This document shows, one piece after another, positions 1 to 9,833 of a stretch of 64,000 nt of DNA. Position 1 is the first letter of the stretch. Every line of letters begins with the position of its first letter. A program made the translations under genes and the position numbers. Below the pieces are notes generated by a model that was not told the DNA's origin, searched no databases, and saw only the letters and a list, made by a program, of their open reading frames with translations. This DNA comes from Streptomyces sp. HD (lineage in GTDB: Bacteria; Actinomycetota; Actinomycetes; Streptomycetales; Streptomycetaceae), in the NCBI RefSeq assembly GCF_028369295.1, contig NZ_JAQMYP010000002.1, positions 124,001 through 188,000 on the forward strand, written 5' to 3'.

Positions 1-9
1 TCCCGTTAG

Positions 10-1557
<1,548 letters not shown>

Positions 1558-1661
1558 ACGCCAGGCTTCCCGAGGGCGGCTCCGGAACCTCCGGGGCCGC
1601 CCTTGCCGTACCCGTCGGCGATACTGGAAGACGCTGAACGCATCAGGGAAAGGCCACAGAC

Positions 1662-2786
1662 GTGACTGAGATCGAGATCGGGCGCGGCAAGCGCGGCCGC
1701 CGGGCGTACGCCTTCGACGACATCGCCGTCGTCCCCAGCCGCCGTACGCGGGACCCGAAGGAGGTCTCGATCGCCTGGCAGATCGACGCCTACCGTTTCG
1801 AGCTGCCCTTCCTGGCCGCCCCCATGGACTCGGTCGTCTCCCCGGCCACCGCGATCCGCATCGGCGAGCTCGGCGGCCTCGGCGTGCTGAACCTCGAAGG
1901 ACTGTGGACGCGCTACGAGGACCCGCAGCCGCTTCTCGACGAGATCGCCGAGCTGCCCACCGAGGCCGCCACCCGCCGCCTCCAGGAGATCTACGCCGCT
2001 CCCATCAAGGAGGAGCTGATCGGGCAGCGCATCAAGGAGGTGCGCGACTCGGGCGTGGTCACGGCCGCCGCGCTCTCCCCGCAGCGCACGGCCCAGTTCT
2101 CCAAGGCGGTCGTCGACGCGGGCGTGGACATCTTTGTCATCCGCGGCACGACGGTCTCCGCGGAGCACGTCTCGTCCTCGCACGAGCCGCTGAACCTTAA
2201 GCAGTTCATCTACGAGCTCGACGTCCCGGTGATCGTCGGCGGCTGTGCCACGTACACCGCGGCCCTGCACCTGATGCGCACCGGCGCGGCCGGCGTCCTG
2301 GTCGGCTTCGGCGGCGGCGCCGCGCACACCACGCGCAACGTGCTCGGTATCCGGGTCCCGATGGCCACGGCCGTCGCGGACGTGGCGGCCGCCCGCCGTG
2401 ACTACATGGACGAGTCCGGAGGCCGGTACGTGCACGTGATCGCCGACGGCGGCGTCGGCTGGTCCGGCGACCTGCCCAAGGCCATCGCCTGCGGTGCCGA
2501 CGCCGTGATGATGGGCTCCCCGCTGGCCCGCGCCACGGACGCGCCGGGCAAGGGCCACCACTGGGGCATGGAGGCCGTGAACGAGGAGCTGCCGCGCGGC
2601 AAGAAGGTGGGCCTGGGCACGGTCGGCACCATCGAGGAGGTGCTGACGGGTCCGTCGCACACCCCGGACGGCTCGATGAACTTCTTCGGTGCGCTGCGGC
2701 GGGCCATGGCCACGACCGGGTACAGCGAGCTGAAGGAGTTCCAGCGGGTCGAGGTCACGGTCGCCGACTCGCAGCACATGCGGTAG
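1662..2786 (+). CDS. guaB3: GuaB3-family IMP dehydrogenase-related protein
   Basis: A shorter IMPDH paralogue of 374 residues starting at GTG with GGGAAAGG upstream. It keeps the IMPDH barrel (AFDDIAVVPSRRTRDP at the N-terminus, IADGGVGWSGDLPKAIACG phosphate site) but has no CBS domains. At the catalytic loop the usual GSICTTR is GGAAHTTR, so the thioimidate-forming Cys is replaced by His222. Actinobacteria commonly have such a guaB-guaB3 pair (Mycobacterium tuberculosis guaB2-guaB3), and the loop there looks similar from memory. Canonical IMP oxidation therefore seems unlikely; the true reaction is unknown to me. It is probably co-transcribed with guaB and ends at a strong hairpin. Confidence 0.93.
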   Translation: MTEIEIGRGKRGRRAYAFDDIAVVPSRRTRDPKEVSIAWQIDAYRFELPFLAAPMDSVVSPATAIRIGELGGLGVLNLEGLWTRYEDPQPLLDEIAELPTEAATRRLQEIYAAPIKEELIGQRIKEVRDSGVVTAAALSPQRTAQFSKAVVDAGVDIFVIRGTTVSAEHVSSSHEPLNLKQFIYELDVPVIVGGCATYTAALHLMRTGAAGVLVGFGGGAAHTTRNVLGIRVPMATAVADVAAARRDYMDESGGRYVHVIADGGVGWSGDLPKAIACGADAVMMGSPLARATDAPGKGHHWGMEAVNEELPRGKKVGLGTVGTIEEVLTGPSHTPDGSMNFFGALRRAMATTGYSELKEFQRVEVTVADSQHMR

Positions 2787-2832
2787 CCGTTACGTATTCG
2801 TCTACGTCTACGTATTCGTCTGCGTCAGGGAG

Positions 2833-2864
2833 GGGCCGGTCACTCCGGGTGGGGTGGCCGGCCC
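2833..2864. terminator. Bidirectional hairpin terminator
   Basis: GGGCCGGTCAC pairs with GTGGCCGGCCC with one G-T wobble, followed by a short T run. It lies between the convergent guaB3 and sugar-dehydrogenase-like genes. An 18-bp tandem duplication (TACGTATTCGTCTACG, second copy ending TGCG) begins just before it at 2791. Confidence 0.75.
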
Positions 2865-2930
2865 TTTCGTGTGCCCAAGTGGGGTTGGGCGGGGCGGCAT
2901 GTTGCGAGGGAGGGGAGCGCCCCTCAGGTG

Positions 2931-4139
2931 TTACAACCGATGTGCCGCCCCTGTAGGCGCCGCGCCCCGGGTGTCCAGCAACAGCTGGGCCTTCACCGAC
3001 AGCCCTTGCAGGTCGTACGTCCGATGCTGCTGGAGCAGGATCGTCAGGTCGGCCTCCGCGACGGCCTCGTACAGGGCGTCCGCACGCGGGACCGGGCGGT
3101 CGAGGATGCTCCAGGAGGCGACGTAGGGGTCGTGGTAGCTGATGGAGGCGCCCAGCTCCAGCAGGCGGATGGCGACCTCCTGGGCGGGGGTGGACTGCTG
3201 GTCGGCGAGGTCGGGCTTGTAGGTGACGCCGAGGAGGAGGACGCGGGCGGCGCGCACGGACTTGCCGTGTTCGTTGAGGAGGGCGGCGGCGCGCTGGACG
3301 ACGTAGCGCGGCATCTGGCTGTTGACCTGCTCGGCCAGTTCGACCATGCGCAGGGTGCGGCCGGCGGGGCCGGTGAGGTCCTGAGGGACGGCGTGGCCGC
3401 CGACGCCGGGGCCGGGGCGGAAGGCCTCGAAGCCGAACGGCTTGGTCTCGGCGCAGCGGATGACGTCCCAGATGTCGACGCCCAAGTCGTGGCAGAGCAC
3501 GGCCATTTCGTTGACGAGGGCGATGTTGACGTGCCGGAAGTTGGTCTCCAGCACCTGCACGGTCTCCGCCTCACGCGGGCCACGCGCGCGTACCACCTTG
3601 TCGGTGAGGCGGCCGTAGAAGGCGGCCGCCGACTCGGTGCACGCGGGCGTGAGGCCGCCGATCACCTTGGGGGTGTTGGCGGGCGTGAAATGGCGGTTGC
3701 CGGGGTCGACTCGACTGGGGGAGTAGGCCAGGTGGAAGTCGCGGCCGGCGCGCATCCCCGAGCCCTCTTCGAGAAGCGGGCGCAGGACGTTCTCGGTGGT
3801 GCCCGGGGGCACGGGCGACTCCAGGATGACGGTGGTGTGCTGGCGCAGCTGGGCCGCCAGGGTGCGGGCGGCCGTCTCCACCTGGCTCAGGTCGAGCCCG
3901 CCGTCCGTGCCGCGCGGGGTGGGCGGGCAGATGACGGCGGTCCGTACCCGGCCGAGTTCGGCCGGGTTGGTGGCGTGCCGGAAGCCCCCCGAGAGCATCC
4001 GGCGCAGTTCTGCGGGACTGAGGGAGCCGGGCTCGGGCCCGGTTCGGTAACCGAGCGTGGGGATGCCGACGGCGATGGCGGCCTTGGCCAGCGGCAGGCC
4101 GTACGGGCCTAGTCCGATGACGGCGAGATCTGCGGGCAT
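2931..4139 (-). CDS. UDP-sugar (ManNAc-type) dehydrogenase homologue, catalytic residues replaced
   Basis: A 402-residue protein that aligns along its length with the WecC/UDP-N-acetylmannosamine dehydrogenase family: N-terminal Rossmann start VIGLGPYGLPLA, middle helix ETNFRHVNIALVNEMAV, GPGVGGHA segment, and C-terminal domain (VLLLGVTYKPDLAD). The residues that do chemistry in this family are not there. The catalytic Cys of GGHC is Ala250, the Lys and Asn of KLxENS/T are Gln195 and Thr199, the Glu of SPER is Ser142, and the Asp that binds the NAD ribose after the second strand is missing (LGYRTG). I conclude it is probably a pseudoenzyme. The ATG has GGAAGGA upstream. It is convergent with guaB3 and divergent from glpD, and no polysaccharide genes adjoin it. 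Confidence 0.85.
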   Translation of the reverse strand: MPADLAVIGLGPYGLPLAKAAIAVGIPTLGYRTGPEPGSLSPAELRRMLSGGFRHATNPAELGRVRTAVICPPTPRGTDGGLDLSQVETAARTLAAQLRQHTTVILESPVPPGTTENVLRPLLEEGSGMRAGRDFHLAYSPSRVDPGNRHFTPANTPKVIGGLTPACTESAAAFYGRLTDKVVRARGPREAETVQVLETNFRHVNIALVNEMAVLCHDLGVDIWDVIRCAETKPFGFEAFRPGPGVGGHAVPQDLTGPAGRTLRMVELAEQVNSQMPRYVVQRAAALLNEHGKSVRAARVLLLGVTYKPDLADQQSTPAQEVAIRLLELGASISYHDPYVASWSILDRPVPRADALYEAVAEADLTILLQQHRTYDLQGLSVKAQLLLDTRGAAPTGAAHRL

Positions 4140-4189
4140 GGCGTGGGCCGTCCTTCCCAGTAACCGAAGCGGGGCAGGTGCGCAAGCCC

Positions 4190-4198
4190 TGTGGACAG
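4190..4198 (-). promoter_or_regulatory. DnaA-box-like sequence 1 (inverted)
   Basis: The minus strand reads CTGTCCACA, one base from the Streptomyces DnaA box TTGTCCACA. With the copy at 4275 it forms an exact inverted repeat of CCCTGTGGACA (4187-4197) and TGTCCACAGGG (4276-4286). Both lie in the divergent glpD upstream region. Confidence 0.5.
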
Positions 4199-4274
4199 AA
4201 CGAGGGGGCGCAATGTCAGACTAGGAGTAAATATGACCGATTTGCGGGATTGAATGATCGCGTTTCCTTGAGTG

Positions 4275-4283
4275 TTGTCCACA
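4275..4283 (+). promoter_or_regulatory. DnaA-box consensus sequence 2
   Basis: TTGTCCACA, identical to the preferred Streptomyces DnaA box, about 120 bp upstream of glpD. DnaA binding here is inference; the match is seen directly. Confidence 0.55.
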
Positions 4284-4401
4284 GGGTGGTGGTGCGTAGT
4301 GGCTGAAGTTGGGCAAGCCGGTCAGAATTTGGGCATGAGGGGTTCGAAGCGGGCTTCGCCCGACGGGTGCGGCCTACGCGACCGATAAGCGGGAGGCAGC
4401 G

Positions 4402-6108
4402 GTGAGGACAGCGACACTGGGGCCGGCGGAGCGCGCCGAGTCACTGGCAGCGATGGCCGAGCGCGAGCTGGACCTACTGGTCGTGGGCGGCGGCGTCGTG
4501 GGCGCGGGCACCGCCCTCGACGCGGTGACCCGCGGACTGTCCACCGGCCTGGTCGAGGCCCGCGACTGGGCCTCGGGCACGTCCAGCAGGTCCAGCAAGC
4601 TGATCCACGGGGGCCTGCGCTATCTGGAGATGCTCGACTTCGTGCTCGTACGGGAGGCACTGAAGGAGCGCGGCCTGCTGCTGGAGCGGCTCGCACCGCA
4701 CCTGGTGAAGCCGGTGCCGTTCCTGTACCCGCTGCAGCACAAGGGCTGGGAGCGCCTGTACGCCGGTTCGGGCGTCGCGCTCTACGACGTGATGTCGATG
4801 GCCCGGGGCCATGGGCGGGGCCTGCCTCTGCACCGCCATCTGACCCGCAGTCACGCCCTGCGCGTCGCCCCCGCCCTGAGGAAGGACGCACTGGTCGGCG
4901 CATTGCAGTACTACGACGCGCAGATGGACGACGCCCGCTATGTGGCCACTCTCGTGCGCACGGCGGCGGCCTACGGCGCGAAGGTCGCCAACCGCGCGCG
5001 TGTCACCGCGTTTCTGCGCGAGGGCGAGCGTGTCGTCGGGGCGCGGGTGCAGGACGTCGAGGCGGGCGGGGAGTACGAGATCCGCGCCCAGCAGATCGTC
5101 AACGCGACCGGCGTGTGGACCGACGACACCCAGTCGATGGTGGGGGAGCGCGGGCAGTTCCACGTACGCGCCTCCAAGGGCATCCATCTGGTCGTCCCCA
5201 AGGACCGCATCCACTCGTCGACGGGCCTGATCCTGCGCACCGAGAAGTCCGTGCTGTTCGTCATCCCCTGGGGCCGGCACTGGATCGTCGGCACCACCGA
5301 CACCGACTGGGACCTCGACAAGGCCCACCCGGCCGCGTCCAGCGCGGACATCGACTACCTGCTGGAACACGTGAACTCGGTGCTGGCGGTGCCTCTGACG
5401 CGCGATGACGTGGAGGGCGTGTACGCCGGACTGCGGCCCCTGCTCGCGGGGGAGTCGGACGCCACCAGCAAGCTGTCGCGCGAGCACACCGTGGCCCACC
5501 CCGTGCCCGGGCTCGTCGTCGTGGCCGGCGGCAAGTACACGACGTACCGGGTGATGGCCAAGGACGCGGTGGACGCGGCGGTGCACGGGCTCGACATGCG
5601 GGTCGCCGAGTGCGTGACGGAGGACATCCCGCTCGTGGGTGCCGAGGGGTACCGGGCGCTGTGGAACGCGCGGGCGCGGATCGCGGCGCGTACGGGCCTT
5701 CATGTGGTGCGGGTGGAGCACCTGTTGAACCGGTACGGATCGCTGGCGGAGGAGGTGCTGGAGCTCATCGCCGCGAATCCCACGCTGGGCGAGCCCCTGA
5801 ATTCCGCCGACGACTATCTGCGCGCCGAGATCGTGTACGCCGCCTCGCACGAGGGGGCGCGGCACCTGGACGACGTGCTGACACGGCGGACGCGCATCTC
5901 GATCGAGACGTTCGACCGCGGGACACGGTGCGCACGCGAGGCGGCCGAGCTGATGGCGCCGGTGCTGGGCTGGGACAAGGACCACATCGAGCGCGAGATC
6001 GAGCACTACCAGAAGCGGGTGGAGGCCGAGCGGGAGTCGCAGCGGCAGCCGGACGACCTGACGGCGGACGCGGCGCGGCTGGGGGCGCCGGACATCGTGC
6101 CGTTGTAG
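4402..6108 (+). CDS. glpD: Glycerol-3-phosphate dehydrogenase, FAD-dependent
   Basis: Oxidises sn-glycerol-3-phosphate to dihydroxyacetone phosphate, passing electrons to the membrane quinone pool. The 568-residue product has the FAD-binding LLVVGGGVVGAGTALDA near residue 30, the GlpD signature segments SSRSSKLIHGGLRYLEM and IVGTTDTDWDLDKAHP, GGKYTTYR towards the end of the barrel domain, and a C-terminal GlpD domain. Length is typical. The start is GTG with GGGAGG five bases upstream. The gene stands alone between a divergent pseudoenzyme gene and a convergent serine hydrolase gene; no glpF or glpK is adjacent here, so it is not part of a gyl-type operon. Two DnaA-box-like sequences lie upstream. 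Confidence 0.97.
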   Translation: MRTATLGPAERAESLAAMAERELDLLVVGGGVVGAGTALDAVTRGLSTGLVEARDWASGTSSRSSKLIHGGLRYLEMLDFVLVREALKERGLLLERLAPHLVKPVPFLYPLQHKGWERLYAGSGVALYDVMSMARGHGRGLPLHRHLTRSHALRVAPALRKDALVGALQYYDAQMDDARYVATLVRTAAAYGAKVANRARVTAFLREGERVVGARVQDVEAGGEYEIRAQQIVNATGVWTDDTQSMVGERGQFHVRASKGIHLVVPKDRIHSSTGLILRTEKSVLFVIPWGRHWIVGTTDTDWDLDKAHPAASSADIDYLLEHVNSVLAVPLTRDDVEGVYAGLRPLLAGESDATSKLSREHTVAHPVPGLVVVAGGKYTTYRVMAKDAVDAAVHGLDMRVAECVTEDIPLVGAEGYRALWNARARIAARTGLHVVRVEHLLNRYGSLAEEVLELIAANPTLGEPLNSADDYLRAEIVYAASHEGARHLDDVLTRRTRISIETFDRGTRCAREAAELMAPVLGWDKDHIEREIEHYQKRVEAERESQRQPDDLTADAARLGAPDIVPL

Positions 6109-6133
6109 GACTCCGGCGGCTCGGAACCGGGAA

Positions 6134-6153
6134 CGTCACCCGAACGGGTGGCG
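6134..6153. terminator. Small hairpin between convergent genes
   Basis: CGTCACCC and GGGTGGCG (one wobble) close a GAAC tetraloop in the 78-bp gap between glpD and the serine hydrolase gene. There is no T run, so terminator function is inferred from position. Confidence 0.4.
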
Positions 6154-6186
6154 GAAGTTGGGATATCTGCTCGAACCCCGGCCGTT

Positions 6187-7269
6187 CTACCTGGTGCGAG
6201 GGCAGAACTCGGCGGCGAGCAGCCGGGGTTCGAGGCCGGGATCTGCGATCGCCGTCGTGTTCACCCGGAATGTAAGGACACGACGACCGTCGACGGTGGC
6301 CGCGGAGCGCACGTAGCTGCCGGAGATGCGCCCGCTGTGCCCCCATACGACGGTGCCGCACGGCAGTTTCACGGGAAAGAGCCCCATGCCGTACGAGCCA
6401 TGCGCGGCACGGGTGTCGAGCATCTCGCGCAGCCAGCGCGGGGGCAGCAGCCGCCCGCCGAGCAGTGCGGCGTAGAAGCGGTCCAGATCGGCGAGCGTGG
6501 TCACCAGCTCGCCCGCGGCGCCGGCCACCCGCGGGTCGAGCTCGGTGACGTCGGTCCCGTCGGTGGCGTAGGCGCGGCCGTGCGGCGAGGGAAGAGAGGT
6601 ACGGGACCCAGGGAAGGAGGTGCCGGTCAGACCCAGCGGAGCGATGATGCGCCGCTCGGCCTCGGCGGCGTACGAGCGGCCGGTGACCCGCTCGATGACC
6701 AGGCCGAGCAGGACGTAGTTGGTGTTCGAGTAGGAGAAGCTGCCGCGTTCGGCAGGGGGGTGGGTGAGTGCGATGCGCAGGGCCTGAAGCGGCGTGACGG
6801 GGACGGTGCCCCTGGTCTCGGCGGTGAAGTCGTACAGGCCGCTGGTGTGGGTCAGCAGGGAACGAAGGGCCAGCGCGCGCCCGTCGTTTCCCGCCCCGCG
6901 CACCAGTCCCGGCAGATACCTCTCGACTGTGTCGGAGAGGGACAGCTGTCCTTCGGCGGCCAGTTGCAGTACCACCGTCGCGATGAAGCTCTTGGTGATG
7001 CTTCCGGCGCGGAAGTGGTCGGTGAGGGCGAGACCCTGGCCGGCTTGGGCGTAGCGGGTGCCGGTCTCCTCGCGGGCGAGCAGGACCGCGGCGGGGGCCT
7101 TGCCCTGAGAGACGAGCAGAGGAAGGAGGGCGCCCGTCGCCCGTGCCGGGGGCGCCGATGAGGCGATAGGGGCCAGACCGAGCAGTGTCACGGACATCAG
7201 ACCCAGAAGGGACAGGCACACGGGAACGCCCAGTAGCGTCCGGAACAGCGGCGTCGCCGGTCGTGCCAT
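6187..7269 (-). CDS. Secreted serine hydrolase, beta-lactamase/DD-peptidase fold
   Basis: A class C beta-lactamase-family (Pfam Beta-lactamase) serine hydrolase of 360 residues. I start it at the ATG at 7269, which has GGGAAGGAA upstream; a longer reading from 7323 lacks such support. The N-terminus is a hydrophobic export signal (TLLGVPVCLSLLGLMSVTLL). The nucleophile motif SxxK is GSITKSF, the YxN motif is YSNTNYV, and a HSG/HxG-type motif (GHSGRISGSY) precedes the C-terminus. Homologues include D-alanyl-D-alanine carboxypeptidases and esterases, and the substrate cannot be told from sequence. It is convergent with glpD and divergent from the first kinase gene. Confidence 0.88.
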   Translation of the reverse strand: MARPATPLFRTLLGVPVCLSLLGLMSVTLLGLAPIASSAPPARATGALLPLLVSQGKAPAAVLLAREETGTRYAQAGQGLALTDHFRAGSITKSFIATVVLQLAAEGQLSLSDTVERYLPGLVRGAGNDGRALALRSLLTHTSGLYDFTAETRGTVPVTPLQALRIALTHPPAERGSFSYSNTNYVLLGLVIERVTGRSYAAEAERRIIAPLGLTGTSFPGSRTSLPSPHGRAYATDGTDVTELDPRVAGAAGELVTTLADLDRFYAALLGGRLLPPRWLREMLDTRAAHGSYGMGLFPVKLPCGTVVWGHSGRISGSYVRSAATVDGRRVLTFRVNTTAIADPGLEPRLLAAEFCPRTR

Positions 7270-7464
7270 TGCGGGTTCCTTCCCTTGTCGCGGCCCATCA
7301 TGCCGGGCGGCGGAATGTGTCATTCAGCGGGGCTCGGGTGTGATGTGGTGAGGAGGTTCGGGTCGTGCGGCTGTGTGGCGGCACGACGGGCACCCTGGGC
7401 GTTGGGCACTTGTCGGGTGAGAGACAATGGAGGCTCTGTCAGGGCGGGTTGTATGAGGGGACGC

Positions 7465-9651
7465 ATGTCGGAGGCGGAGCGGGCGGGGACATCCCGTCAG
7501 GACACTCGTCAGGACGACCGCGAGCGTCTCCTCGCGGGGCGGTACCGGCTGGGAGGAGTACTCGGCCGAGGCGGCATGGGCACGGTGTGGCGTGCCGTGG
7601 ACGAGACTCTGGGGCGGACGGTCGCCGTCAAGGAGCTGCGGTTCCCGTCGAACATCGACGAGGAGGAGAAGCGTCGCCTCATCACGCGCACCCTGCGTGA
7701 GGCCAAGGCGATCGCGCGGATCCGCAACAACAGCGCGGTCACGGTGTTCGACGTCGTCGAGGAGGACGACCGGCCGTGGATCGTGATGGAGCTCGTCGAG
7801 GGCAAGTCGCTCGCCGAGGTCATCCGGGAGGACGGCCTCCTGGAGCCCAAGCGGGCGGCCGAGGTCGGCCTGGCCATCCTCGACGTGCTGCGGTCCGCGC
7901 ACCGCGAGGGCATCCTGCACCGTGACGTGAAGCCGTCGAACGTCCTGCTGGAGTCCGACACCGACCGGGTCGTGCTCACCGACTTCGGCATCGCCCAGGT
8001 GGAGGGCGACCCGTCCATCACCTCGACCGGCATGCTCGTCGGCGCCCCCTCCTACATCTCCCCGGAACGGGCCCGCGGCCACAAGCCGGGTCCGGCGGCC
8101 GACCTCTGGTCGCTGGGCGGGCTGTTGTACGCGTCGGTCGAGGGTGTGCCGCCGTACGACAAGGGCTCCGCGATCGCCACGCTGACGGCGGTGATGACCG
8201 AGCCGATGGAGGAGCCGAAGAACGCGGGGCCGCTGAAGGACGTCATCTACGGCCTGCTCACCAAGGATCCCGTCGAGCGGCTCGACGACGCCGGTGCGCG
8301 GGCGATGCTCAAGGCCGTCATCCACGCGCCCGAGCCCAAGGACGAGCCGGAGCCGCTGGACGCGACGAGGGTCGTTCCGTTGCCGCCGCAGCCCGGCTCG
8401 CCCGAGGGCAAGGGCCGTTCGGGCGCCGGGTCCCGGTTCGGCTCCGGTGGCAAGCGGGGCGAGGAGGCCGGGGAGCGGTTGCGCGGGGCGCTGCGGTCCG
8501 TGCGGAAGGCCGCGGTGAGCGCGGGGGCGGCCGGGGCGGCGGCTGCGTCTCGGGCCAAGCCCGGGAGCGAGGCCGCTGGTTCGGGAGCCGGCGCGGATGC
8601 CGATGCGGTCGAGTCCGGTGGTGCGGCCGGTGGGGCGGCGTCCACGGGTGTGGGCGGCGCCAAGGCGTCGTCGGCGGCTTCGGAGCGGGATTCCGGTGCC
8701 GGGGCCAAGGCTGCTGCCGGTTCCGAAGTCAGTCGTGTGAGCTCCGCTGGAAGTGGGAGCTCCGGCGCCGGGCCCGGGTCCGGTGCGGGTGTCGGTCAGC
8801 GGGATGCCGAGACGGCGAAGATGCAGAGCGGAGGGCGGAGTTCGGGGTGGCCTGTGATGACGCCGCCGGATCTGCCGCCGCGTCCTGTGCCGAGAGCGCC
8901 GCTCAGCGATGTGGTGCCGAAGCGGACGATGGTGATCATCGCGCTCGTCGTGGTGCTCGCGGTGGTCGCTGTGGTGCTGGCCATCACGTTCAACGGCGGT
9001 GACGATTCGAAGGCGTCGGCGAGCGGTGGCGGGGGCGCGAAGGCTTCTGCCCGGGCGAGCGGGAGTGCCGACACCAAGCAGGACAAGGCCGGCGGTACGC
9101 ACACGGACGGCGCGGCAACGGCGTCCGCGACCACCGGGGCGAAGGGCGGGAGCACGCCGAGTGCCGGTGCGAGCGCGACCGGTGAGAGCGGTGCCGAGGC
9201 CGGGTCCGGGAGCGACAGCGGGGCCAAGTCGACGCACAACGGCAGCCAGGGGTACTCGATCGGGCTGCCCGACGGGTGGAAGTACCAGTCCTCGGGGTCG
9301 GCGGGGGACCGTTTCACCGGGCCCGACGGACAGAAGCTGCTCGTCGCCTGGACGTCCACGCCGAAGGGCGACCCGGTCGCGGACTGGAAGAACCAGGAGC
9401 GGTACATGGAGCGCTCCCAGTACAAGCTGATCCGGATAGAGGAGGTGGACTACCGCGGTTGGAACACGGCCGACTGGGAGTTCACTTATGTCGAGGGCGG
9501 GACGAAGTACCGGACGATCGACCGTGGCTTCGTGGTGAACGGGCAACTCGGATATGCACTGATGTACACCGCGAAGGGTGCGAACTGGGACAGCGACCTG
9601 CGCAAGGAGACATGGCGGACGCTGACGGTTTCGTTCAAGCCGAAGTCGTGA
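7465..9651 (+). CDS. Membrane Ser/Thr protein kinase 1 of the cluster
   Basis: Eukaryotic-type (Hanks) kinase of 728 residues. The kinase domain spans about residues 25-290: glycine loop LGRGGMGTVW, ATP-binding Lys56 in VAVKEL, catalytic loop HRDVKPSNVLL, DFG in LTDFGIAQ and GAPSYISPERA in the activation segment. A Gly/Ala/Ser-rich linker of about 180 residues follows, then one membrane helix near residues 490-512, and an extracellular domain beginning GYSIGLPDGWKYQ. It has no PASTA repeats. I chose ATG 7465 because GAGGGG precedes it; ATG 7453 is possible. It is first in a six-gene array like the SCO4775-SCO4779 kinase group of S. coelicolor, which has been linked to spore-wall synthesis; I cannot assign individual orthologues. 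Confidence 0.93.
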   Translation: MSEAERAGTSRQDTRQDDRERLLAGRYRLGGVLGRGGMGTVWRAVDETLGRTVAVKELRFPSNIDEEEKRRLITRTLREAKAIARIRNNSAVTVFDVVEEDDRPWIVMELVEGKSLAEVIREDGLLEPKRAAEVGLAILDVLRSAHREGILHRDVKPSNVLLESDTDRVVLTDFGIAQVEGDPSITSTGMLVGAPSYISPERARGHKPGPAADLWSLGGLLYASVEGVPPYDKGSAIATLTAVMTEPMEEPKNAGPLKDVIYGLLTKDPVERLDDAGARAMLKAVIHAPEPKDEPEPLDATRVVPLPPQPGSPEGKGRSGAGSRFGSGGKRGEEAGERLRGALRSVRKAAVSAGAAGAAAASRAKPGSEAAGSGAGADADAVESGGAAGGAASTGVGGAKASSAASERDSGAGAKAAAGSEVSRVSSAGSGSSGAGPGSGAGVGQRDAETAKMQSGGRSSGWPVMTPPDLPPRPVPRAPLSDVVPKRTMVIIALVVVLAVVAVVLAITFNGGDDSKASASGGGGAKASARASGSADTKQDKAGGTHTDGAATASATTGAKGGSTPSAGASATGESGAEAGSGSDSGAKSTHNGSQGYSIGLPDGWKYQSSGSAGDRFTGPDGQKLLVAWTSTPKGDPVADWKNQERYMERSQYKLIRIEEVDYRGWNTADWEFTYVEGGTKYRTIDRGFVVNGQLGYALMYTAKGANWDSDLRKETWRTLTVSFKPKS

Positions 9652-9702
9652 ACTGACCTGGTCTCGGTTCGGGGTTGCGGTCGGGTTTGAGCCGTGAGAT
9701 AC

Positions 9703-9726
9703 GGCAACCCCTCTTTGCGGGTTGCC
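9703..9726 (+). terminator. Hairpin after kinase 1
   Basis: GGCAACCC and GGGTTGCC pair perfectly around an 8-base loop in the gap between the first two kinase genes. The following sequence is not T-rich, so it could attenuate rather than stop transcription. Confidence 0.4.
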
Positions 9727-9833
9727 TCCGGCACGTATCGTGAATGATTGCGGACCGTACGCATCCAGTCCTGCGTCCGGAACGGGACGCAAGGCGAACG
9801 GGATTGACCAACCGGGCTGCCGGGGGAGGCAAC

